Assembly: GCA_016181565.1 (NCBI GenBank) | Contig: JACOZA010000082.1 | Location: forward strand, 1-19,401 | Length of the DNA: 19,401 nt | Reading direction: 5' to 3' | Source of the DNA: Candidatus Sungiibacteriota bacterium | GTDB taxonomy: Bacteria > Patescibacteriota > Minisyncoccia > Sungbacterales > JACQCQ01 | Part shown: in pieces, positions 14,435 to 19,401 of the stretch | How the letters are laid out: every line of letters begins with the position of its first letter | How positions within the stretch are numbered: position 1 is the first letter of the stretch | Notes under the pieces: generated by a model | Seen by the model: the letters and a program-made list of their open reading frames with translations, nothing else | Databases searched by the model: none | What the model was told of the DNA's origin: nothing | Made by a program: the position numbers and the translations under genes

Positions 14435-14469
14435 CTAGTGGCTAGATACTAGTCGCTAGTTGCTAGGAG
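14435..14469 (+). repeat. 7-nt CTAG tandem repeat before serS
   Basis: Five exact-period heptamers of form CTAGNNN, starting at 14435, 14442, 14449, 14456 and 14463, end directly at the serS ATG (14470). The last unit, CTAGGAG, contains an AGGAG touching the start codon. Because 7 is not a multiple of 3, TAG stops fall in all three frames. Confidence 0.85.
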
Positions 14470-15741
14470 ATGATCGACATCGAACTGATTCGCAAAAATC
14501 CGGAGCTTGTCAAAGATGCGCTGAAAAAACGCGGCGCGGATGTTGGTGTGGATTATATCCGCGAAGTGGATACGAAACGCTTGGCGGCACTTCGTGAGTT
14601 GGAAAAGATGCGTGCCGAACAGAATGAAATGTCAGCAGAATATTCTAAGGCAGGAGAAGCTCGACGCACTTTGCTAGTTATTAACTCAAAAGAATTAAAA
14701 GATAAAATCGGCCACAAGGAATTTGAACTGAAAACGCTTGAAGACGAGGTAAGTGAATTATTGAAACAAATTCCCAACTTACCACTGCCTGAAGTTCCGC
14801 CTGGAGTTTCTGAAAAAGACAACGTGGTGCTTCACGAAGTTGGTGACAAACCTGATTTTGAATTTGAGCCGCTGAATCATGTGGCGCTGGGCACTAGTCT
14901 CGACATCCTTGATTTTGAAAGCGGCGCTAAGGTTTCCGGATCGGGATTTTATTATCTTAAGAATGAAGGCGTGCTGTTAGAACTGGCACTTGTTCAATAT
15001 GCGTTGGATATTTTGAGACAGCGCGGATTTGTTATCTGGCTAACGCCCGATCTGGCCAGAGAGCAGTTTTATGTAGGGACTGGCTATTTGCCTCGGGGGC
15101 CGGAAGCGCAGACCTATGAAGTCAAAGACAGCGACTTAGGGCTCATTGCGACCTCCGAAGTCACGCTGGCCGGCATTCATGCTGGAGAAATTCTTGAAGA
15201 AAAGGATTTACCCCTTAGATATGCGGGATATTCTCACTGCTTCAGGCAGGAAGCAGGCAGTTACGGAAAATATTCTCGGGGGCTTTACCGAGTTCATCAG
15301 TTCTCAAAAGTAGAAATGTTTGTCTATGCAAGACCTGAAGATTCGGCCGCGATGCATGAGAAGCTCTTAAGCGTAGAGGAAACGCTTTGGCAGGGTTTAA
15401 AAATTCCCTATCGCGTGGTGGGAATGTGCGCGGGCGACTTGGGCACGCAGGCGGCGCGGAAGATCGACCTTGAAGCTTGGATGCCCGGAAGGGGAGACTG
15501 GGGCGAAGTCACTTCCGCTTCCAATACAACTGATTATCAATCGCGAAATCTAGGGATCCGTTACCGGAGAGAAAATGGCGAGAATGGATTTGTTCACACC
15601 TTGAATGGTACCGCCATCGCAACGTCTAGAGCGATTATCGCAATTCTTGAAAATTATCAGGAGGCGGACGGCTCGGTGCGGATTCCCGAGGCGCTGCGGC
15701 CGTATATGCTCGGCGTTTATGAACTCCGGCGTCATAGTTAG
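14470..15741 (+). CDS. serS: Seryl-tRNA synthetase
   Basis: 423 residues, normal for bacterial SerRS. N-terminal coiled-coil arm (about 25-110), which contacts the long variable arm of tRNA-Ser, after the usual MIDIELIRKNPELVKDAL opening that fixes ATG 14470. Class II core: motif 1 around GFVIWLTPDLAR, TSEVTLAGIHAGEIL (serine-binding TxE region), motif 2 FRQEAGSYGKYSRGLYRVHQF and motif 3 LNGTAIATSRAIIAILENYQ. The end VRIPEALRPYMLG is typical. Serine and ATP residues look intact. An AGGAG abuts the start codon with no spacing, part of a 7-nt repeat, so it is probably not an efficient Shine-Dalgarno. Confidence 0.97.
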   Translation: MIDIELIRKNPELVKDALKKRGADVGVDYIREVDTKRLAALRELEKMRAEQNEMSAEYSKAGEARRTLLVINSKELKDKIGHKEFELKTLEDEVSELLKQIPNLPLPEVPPGVSEKDNVVLHEVGDKPDFEFEPLNHVALGTSLDILDFESGAKVSGSGFYYLKNEGVLLELALVQYALDILRQRGFVIWLTPDLAREQFYVGTGYLPRGPEAQTYEVKDSDLGLIATSEVTLAGIHAGEILEEKDLPLRYAGYSHCFRQEAGSYGKYSRGLYRVHQFSKVEMFVYARPEDSAAMHEKLLSVEETLWQGLKIPYRVVGMCAGDLGTQAARKIDLEAWMPGRGDWGEVTSASNTTDYQSRNLGIRYRRENGENGFVHTLNGTAIATSRAIIAILENYQEADGSVRIPEALRPYMLGVYELRRHS

Positions 15742-15779
15742 AGAAGAACGGGCGTTAACGAGAAATGAGTAAAAACATT

Positions 15780-15827
15780 AGAAATAAATACACCCCTGCC
15801 GCAAGCAGTTTTCCGCTGCGGCAGGGG
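15780..15827 (-). terminator. Intrinsic terminator of minus-strand ncRNA
   Basis: A perfect 11-bp GC-rich stem, 15793-15803 with 15817-15827 (CCCCTGCCGCA), with 13-nt loop. Read on the minus strand it is followed by TGTATTTATTTCT, T-rich; the plus strand has no T-run after it. Confidence 0.6.
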
Positions 15828-16017
15828 GACTCGCTGCGACTCGGCGATTGAATTGTGTATGGAGTTACCAGCCCATGCTCACGCCGTTGCGGGTGCTTTC
15901 TTCACGTGGTGAGCTTTGGGGCTTGGTTGGGGTCCTCCTTTCTCCCGCCTTTGAGTGCGGGAAAGAGCGCACGGGTGCGGCTGCCGTTGGCTCTAGGCGG
16001 CCGAGCCGGTGATTGAT
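15783..16017 (-). ncRNA. Probable minus-strand ncRNA between serS and alr
   Basis: The 409-nt serS-alr gap (15742-16150) has no long ORF but holds a minus-strand unit of about 235 nt bounded by a TTGACA/TAGAGT promoter (16024-16053) and a strong hairpin with a T-rich tail (15780-15827). It is more GC-rich than the flanks and hairpin-prone. At 15934-15943 the transcript reads AGAAAGGAGG, a 10-nt match to the complement of a typical 16S 3' end. A minus-strand frame from a GTG before the SD-like site ends in SMGW at TAA and is the only mildly protein-like reading. It does not match tmRNA, RNase P, SRP or 6S landmarks I know. A short peptide gene remains possible. Confidence 0.5.
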
Positions 16018-16023
16018 GAAGTC

Positions 16024-16053
16024 ACTCTACTCCGTATCATTTAATCTTGTCAA
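16024..16053 (-). promoter_or_regulatory. Promoter of minus-strand ncRNA
   Basis: On the minus strand: perfect -35 TTGACA (16053-16048), 18-nt spacer, -10 TAGAGT (16029-16024). Expected start near 16017. It is divergent from alr. Confidence 0.55.
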
Positions 16054-16137
16054 TGCTTCAATTATAGTGTCTACCATATAATTTTGTGACTTATAATCTT
16101 ATCGGCGGCTGTCACTGAAGGATCAGAAATTCGGCTG

Positions 16138-16146
16138 TGATAGGAT
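16138..16146 (+). promoter_or_regulatory. alr extended -10, leaderless spacing
   Basis: TGA followed by TAGGAT (16141-16146), 7 nt before ATG 16154, an extended -10 without a clear -35. Transcription would begin at about the ATG. Two perfect TATAAT hexamers upstream (16077-16082, 16092-16097) could also serve. Confidence 0.45.
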
Positions 16147-16153
16147 ACACGTG

Positions 16154-17270
16154 ATGACGCCTCTATTAAGAACGCATCGCACTTGGATTGAAATTGATCG
16201 CCGGGCGCTACTCGCCAATTTGCGCTACTTCGCGCGGCGCGCCCAAGGCGCTTCCATGATGGTGATGATTAAATCCAACGCCTACGGCCACGGCTTGGTG
16301 ACGATCGCCAAACTCTTGGCGCGCCAGAATCTTTATTTAGGCGTTGATTCAATCACTGAAGCCCTGCGGCTGCGGAAAGAAAATATTCAAAATCCGATTT
16401 TAGTCTTGGGCTACACGCTGCCGACTCGGATGCGCGAAGCCGCCGCTAAAAACATTGTAGTCACCATCTCGCATTTTGAGGGCCTCGCCTCACTCGCCAA
16501 ATTGAAGAAGCGCCCGCGATTTCATGTCAAAATTGATACCGGTATGCACCGGCAAGGATTTCAAGAGTCTCAAGTTCCGAGATTAATTGCCGCTCTCAAG
16601 CAGTATCGCCTGCGTCCCGACGGCTTATATTCGCATCTGGCCATGGCTTCACACTCTGCGTTTTCCCGAAAACAGATTTTGGCCTTTGAGCGGTGTCTGG
16701 AATTATTCCAGAAAGCCGATCTTGGGCCGCGACTGGTCCACTTCAACAAAACCGAAGGCATCGTCAATTTCCCGCAAGCTTCACATAGTCTCGTGCGTCT
16801 CGGCATCGGGCTCTATGGGTATTACCCCGCGCCGGGAGTCCGATTGCGCCCGGTGCTCGCCTGGAAAACAATTGTCGGCGAAGTGAAAACAATAAAAAAG
16901 GGAGAACGGGTCAGCTATGACCTAACCGAGCGGGTGCGGCGCGATACCAAAATTGCGATTTTGCCTGTCGGCTACTGGCACGGATTTGATCGGGGGCTCT
17001 CATGTGCTGGGACGCGTTACCATGGATATGACCATGGTGGATGTGGCCCGTATCAAAAATGTCCGCGTCGGGGATGAAGTGGTCATTATCGGGAAGCAGG
17101 CCCCGTTAGAGGCAAGACGCCGCAGGCGTCTGCCGCGTTTCAGACGCGGGCCTCTAACGGGGCAGGGGCGTGAATTTATCAGCGCCGATGAGATCGCAAA
17201 AAAAATAGGCACCACAGCCTATGAAGTTTTAACGCGTATCAATCTGCTTATTTATAAGATAGTTGTTTGA
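16154..17270 (+). pseudogene. alr: Alanine racemase, frameshifted, with palindromic insert
   Basis: Alr makes D-alanine for peptidoglycan, using PLP. ATG 16154 (GTG 16151 also possible) gives TWIEIDRRALLANL and the PLP lysine in MVMIKSNAYGHG (Lys40); later HVKIDTGMHRQG, SHLAMA, LVRLGIGLYGYYP with the PLP-pairing Arg, and VSYDLT with the second catalytic Tyr. After ILPVGYWHGFDRGLS (about 17000) the frame is lost and continues, shifted by one, as SHVLGRVTMDMTMVDVARI to ISADEIAKKIGTTAYEVLTRIN and the stop at 17270. About 13-16 residues normally between these parts are missing, so a deletion of 3n+2 bases is likely rather than a single-base error. A 66-nt palindrome is also inserted in frame at 17100-17165. 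As read, no full Alr is made, unless the assembly is wrong here. Confidence 0.85.
17100..17165. repeat. 66-nt palindromic element inserted in alr
   Basis: Arms GCCCCGTTAGAGGC (17100-17113) and GCCTCTAACGGGGC (17150-17163) are perfect 14-bp complements. Inside are AGACGCC/GGCGTCT (17115-17121/17125-17131) and an alternative GCGTCTG/CAGACGC (17126-17132/17141-17147). GCAGG is present at both ends (17096-17100 and 17162-17166), like a target duplication. Removing 66 nt restores GKQGREFISADE, the normal Alr sequence, and 66 is a multiple of 3, so it adds 22 codons in frame. Confidence 0.8.
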
Positions 17271-17282
17271 TTGTCCAGCCTT

Positions 17283-17316
17283 ACATTTATATTAGCCCAT
17301 AGGCTAATATAAATGT
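17283..17316. repeat. 15-bp perfect hairpin after alr
   Basis: ACATTTATATTAGCC (17283-17297) pairs with its exact complement at 17302-17316 across a 4-nt loop, 12 nt after the alr stop. No T-run follows on the plus strand (TGCTG) and the minus side is only partly T-rich, so it may be a bidirectional 3'-end hairpin or a repeat. Confidence 0.65.
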
Positions 17317-17326
17317 TGCTGTATTA

Positions 17327-17493
17327 TGTACTCATCCCACGCTATAGCGTTGCTTTGGTACAGTAGCGAATGGATATATAGATATATACTTTCATGTACT
17401 AATAATCCGCTATAGCGCATAATCAATACATTTAAATTTGTGAAACAAAAAACACTGGTCAGATTTCCTGTACTATTATAATACGCTATAGCA
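17327..17493. repeat. Three spaced TGTACT-CGCTATAGC repeats
   Basis: TGTACT at 17327, 17395 and 17469 is followed after 7, 7 and 9 nt by CGCTATAGCG (17340-17349), CGCTATAGCG (17408-17417) and CGCTATAGCA (17484-17493). The 10-mer is itself palindromic. Starts are 68 and 74 nt apart in AT-rich DNA with no gene. From 17494 to 17612 I see nothing definite. Confidence 0.65.
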
Positions 17494-17612
17494 TATTATA
17501 ATGTGATTCTCTTATTTCCACTTACGCCAATTAGAGAACAGTAAGAGAGAGATAAAAAAATGAGATGAATATCAAATGTGGAGTGGTATAAAATTGGTCT
17601 GGTGGCTTGTGT

Positions 17613-17644
17613 GGGCAAACAAATAGTCACCGGGCTTCGGTGAC
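17613..17644 (-). terminator. Intrinsic terminator of GC-rich minus-strand unit
   Basis: GTCACCG (17626-17632) pairs with CGGTGAC (17638-17644) around a 5-nt loop; on the minus strand TATTTGTTTG follows at once. A good rho-independent shape. Confidence 0.6.
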
Positions 17645-17796
17645 GGCGAGAAAGAGAAGAGTAGTTCGGCGAGCACGCCCGCTGATGGGGAGCGAGCGTG
17701 CTCTAACCCACAAGGTTGGGCTACGGTTGACCTCCTTTCCGCATCTCGTTATCAGGTATTCTAGCACGTCCTTGCCAATCATCGAGACCTTGTGTG

Positions 17797-17847
17797 GATA
17801 TTTAGAAAGGCCCCGAGCACCATGTACATCATAGGTGTTCGGGGCCT
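17797..17847 (-). terminator. Possible internal terminator hairpin
   Basis: A 14-bp stem with one G-T pair, 17808-17821 with 17834-17847 (AGGCCCCGA and TCGGGGCCT at the base), 12-nt loop. On the minus strand it is followed by TTCTAAATAT, a weak T-rich tail, so it may end or stabilise a shorter transcript. Confidence 0.45.
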
Positions 17848-18130
17848 CGAGTGGGGGAGTCTCATCCTTCAGTGCTACTCCAAAATTTGGAGCCCTCCCC
17901 CTGGATAACGAAGAACTTGTTTGACCAGCCCCCAGTCGTTCTCCCGCTTTTCGCAGGTACGTCCGACGAGGGTTCCTGGTGGGGTTCCTCCCTTTTTCGG
18001 TTGTGGGCCGGGGGAGCACCCTTGCTTCCCGGCATCGATGAACGATGAAATCCCGACGGGGGACCCCGTGGGCGTGGTGCTTCTAGCCGGCCACACGGGA
18101 TCCCGCGGCGGGCCGCCGTGGCCCGCTCGC

Positions 18131-18544
18131 TCAACACGTGCACGCGCGTTGCGCGTAGCCCCCGTCTGCGGGGACCATCTCGCTGTACAAACGCGGCCTG
18201 GGGTTCAGGATCTGCACGGAGCGCAGCGCGTCGCGATCGCGCTCCATGGGCGGCGGCGGTACTTCCAGATGAAGATGAACTCGTGCCCGTCAGCGGACCC
18301 GAAGCGGGTTACGCTGGCGGCGCCTGGCGCCAGTCGCGCTAGGCGCGGTCGTGGCCGCCGGTGACGTCCGTGGCCTGGTCGATGTTGAAATTGCCTTTGT
18401 TGTTGCACATCACATGCACTACAGGAACCCTCCCATAGGCATTCCCTCCTTGGGGTGCCCAGATTTTTGTGTCCCACTCACCCGGGGACGTTTTGTTTGG
18501 GCCAGCCCCGAAGGGGGCTAGGTGGAAGGTGCTGATATTACGAT
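18131..18544 (-). other. Possible high-GC coding remnant in three frames
   Basis: In the 5' part of the minus-strand unit three protein-like runs follow one another in different frames: VPVVHVMCNNKGNFNIDQ (frame ending TAG at 18339), SADGHEFIFIWKYRRRPW (about 18230-18285) and MERDRDALRSVQ...YSEMVPADGGYAQ (18247 to TGA at 18131). By hand count, G or C ends 19 of 21 codons in part of the first and 33 of 38 in the third, as in genuine high-GC genes. This could be a foreign gene with two frameshifts. I recognise no family, and local GC richness alone could produce the pattern. Confidence 0.25.
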
Positions 18545-18550
18545 GATACA

Positions 18551-18579
18551 AGTATAACGGAATGCGTCAACCTTGTCAA
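18551..18579 (-). promoter_or_regulatory. Strong promoter of GC-rich minus-strand unit
   Basis: On the minus strand: perfect -35 TTGACA (18579-18574), 17-nt spacer, -10 TATACT (18556-18551); start expected near 18544. It is divergent from ftsQ and is the best sigma-70-like promoter in the window. Confidence 0.7.
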
Positions 18580-18617
18580 GTAATTCACAGTATTGTCTAA
18601 TATTTAAGCCAAATTTC

Positions 18618-18626
18618 TGATAGAAT
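18618..18626 (+). promoter_or_regulatory. ftsQ extended -10, leaderless spacing
   Basis: TGA then TAGAAT (18621-18626), 7 nt before ATG 18634. No good -35 at the right distance (a TTGTCT at 18593 is too far). The same layout as alr. Confidence 0.5.
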
Positions 18627-18633
18627 TAAGTCT

Positions 18634-19401
18634 ATGCCGACAGATAAGACCTATTGGAAACCGGATCGCGTGGTTTACCGGCGCAAGCCAAAGAAAAAGC
18701 GAGCGTTACTCAATCGTTCGCGGCTGATTCTTGTCGGCGTCATTGCGGTTATCGGGCTTGGCTACTGGGGGCTCTACGCTTTTTTGCATCTTTCTTATTT
18801 CAGAATTCAATCCATTGAAGTCCGCGGGACGGAAACGCTCTCCGCCGATTCCGTCAAAAATTTTATTGATTCAAGAATCGCGGGGGAGCGTTGGCTGACT
18901 GTGCCGCGGAATAATATCCTCTTTTTTTCTCTTTCTTCGGTTGAGAATAGCTTAAGGCAAGAATTTCCGGCAATCGCCGAGGTGAAAGTCAAGAAAGTAT
19001 TCCCCGGCATAATTACCGCAGATGTCGCCGAGCGCTCTCTCTGGGCGATTTACTGCTTCCGCCAGCGCCCGGTTGTAAGTACGACAACGGCGCCGGTCAT
19101 CGGGGACAGCGCCGCCAGCTGCTATTTTATGGATAAAACCGGCGTAATCTTCGGCGACGCTCCAGAAACTCAAGGCACGCTCATCTTAAAAATTACGAGC
19201 GATAGGGGAGGAAATAGTTCTTTGGGAGCGCATATTTTTGAATCGAGTGACGTTCAAACTTTTGACCAATTGATAAAAATCTTCGGCGATGATGCCAGCC
19301 TTACCGTTGCCGGATTTGAATTGCGTAAGAATGCGCCCAACGACGTCTGGCTTATCAGCCAAGAAGGTTTTTCAGTCATTATCACGCGCGAGGCTTCATT
19401 C
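18634..19401 (+). CDS. ftsQ: Division protein FtsQ/DivIB (partial, runs off window)
   Basis: 256 codons open to the last base with no stop, so the C-terminus is missing. FtsQ/DivIB bridges cytoplasmic and outer parts of the divisome. The N-terminal tail is basic (YRRKPKKKR), one membrane helix spans about 31-51 (LILVGVIAVIGLGYWGLYAF), then a POTRA domain: YFRIQSIEVRGTETLSADSV, NILFFSLSSVENSLRQEFPAIAEVKVKKVFPGIITADVAERSLWAI (about 55-138), followed by the beta domain with CYFMDKTGVIF, typical of FtsQ in CPR. ATG 18634 is chosen because an extended -10 lies 7 nt upstream. It continues the theme of wall and division genes (mreBCD, mrdA, alr). Confidence 0.9.
   Translation, partial: MPTDKTYWKPDRVVYRRKPKKKRALLNRSRLILVGVIAVIGLGYWGLYAFLHLSYFRIQSIEVRGTETLSADSVKNFIDSRIAGERWLTVPRNNILFFSLSSVENSLRQEFPAIAEVKVKKVFPGIITADVAERSLWAIYCFRQRPVVSTTTAPVIGDSAASCYFMDKTGVIFGDAPETQGTLILKITSDRGGNSSLGAHIFESSDVQTFDQLIKIFGDDASLTVAGFELRKNAPNDVWLISQEGFSVIITREASF

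Larger units (their letters stand above)
17613..18544 (-). ncRNA. GC-rich, hairpin-dense minus-strand transcription unit
   Basis: This 930-nt stretch is clearly GC-richer than its neighbours, has a strong promoter at 18551-18579 and terminator hairpins at 17808-17847 and 17626-17644, all on the minus strand. It is full of stems: AGCCCC/GGGGCT near the 5' end, ACCCG/CGGGT near 18298-18309, CCCCG/CGGGG near 18160-18175, ACGGGG/CCCCGT near 18055-18068, CTCCAA/TTGGAG near 17878-17893 and AGCACGC/GCGTGCT (17672-17678/17696-17702). SD-like sites occur at 17730-17739 (GAAAGGAGGT) and 18445-18451. A core at 17924-17991 resembles one in the ncRNA at 15867-15938. Many overlapping open frames exist on both strands, as expected from GC-rich DNA; none has a clear start, RBS and conserved product. 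Large structured RNA is my first reading; a decayed high-GC gene is the second. Confidence 0.4.

Noticed and set aside
17327..17493. CRISPR-like array
   Set aside because: Repeats are only about 23 nt with irregular core spacing, only three units, unequal spacing of 68-74 nt and no cas genes.
17701..17745. Similarity of the plus strand CTACGGTTGACCTCCTTTCC to a 16S rRNA 3' end
   Set aside because: The preceding helix 45 and GTCGTAACAAGGTA sequences are absent, so it is not an rRNA fragment.
17627..18019. 130-aa minus-strand ORF
   Set aside because: It runs through a 14-bp hairpin, has no RBS at its start and no recognised domain. Kept only as part of the undecided unit.
17921..18364. 147-aa plus-strand ORF in GC-rich region
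   Set aside because: Low-complexity Pro/Arg/Gly composition, no RBS, opposite to the promoter and terminators; typical of random open frames in GC-rich DNA.
15783..18544. tmRNA, RNase P RNA, SRP RNA or tRNA genes
   Set aside because: None of the conserved landmarks I know for these (tRNA-like ends with CCA, GAGGAAAGTCC, the SRP GGAAGGAAGCAGC loop) is present.

Overview
The window looks like chromosomal DNA of a Candidate Phyla Radiation (Patescibacteria, possibly Parcubacteria-like) bacterium. This rests on compact genes with few Shine-Dalgarno sequences, a divergent lysyl-tRNA synthetase, several small membrane-protein families remembered from that group, and short palindromic and heptameric intergenic repeats. 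The exact lineage cannot be fixed from the sequence alone.

Layout. (1) 1-475: C-terminal part of an AlkD-like DNA repair protein. (2) 672-7003: a thiol/metal island. It holds a small two-TM protein, a DUF1573 protein with a CxC, a CcdA/DsbD-type thiol transporter, a membrane protein with CPIC and terminal CC, and a membrane-anchored protein with a CC...C.H motif and Cys-tipped tail. A CsoR/RcnR-type repressor with a perfect operator follows, then a CPH-type (CopB) copper ATPase, a DUF5676-like membrane protein, a relic of a second ATPase C-terminus, and a 48-aa Met/Gly/Tyr membrane peptide on the minus strand. (3) 7057-11756: elongation machinery mreB, mreC, mreD and mrdA (PBP2), with a hairpin-rich leader before mreC. 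(4) 11861-15741: greA, lysS, a Nudix protein flanked by two different 7-nt tandem repeats, and serS. (5) 15742-18633: mostly non-coding. It holds a probable minus-strand ncRNA, an alanine racemase broken by a frameshifting deletion and carrying a 66-nt palindromic insert, an AT-rich stretch with three spaced repeats, and a GC-rich hairpin-dense minus-strand unit with its own promoter and terminator. (6) 18634-end: ftsQ, cut by the window edge.

How the parts fit. In the island the CcdA-like protein probably passes electrons to extracytoplasmic Cys proteins (DUF1573, the 333-aa protein), while CsoR and the CPH ATPase control and export copper. mreBCD, mrdA, alr and ftsQ are all cell-wall or division genes. 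Three genes (csoR, alr, ftsQ) have a -10-like hexamer ending only 6-7 nt before the ATG, which suggests leaderless mRNAs.

Best candidates for something undescribed are the two minus-strand GC-rich transcription units at 15783-16017 and 17613-18544, which share a similar 70-nt core; the palindromic element inserted in frame in alr, with a relative in the mreC leader; the Cys-rich metal/redox island; and the 7-nt arrays around the Nudix gene.
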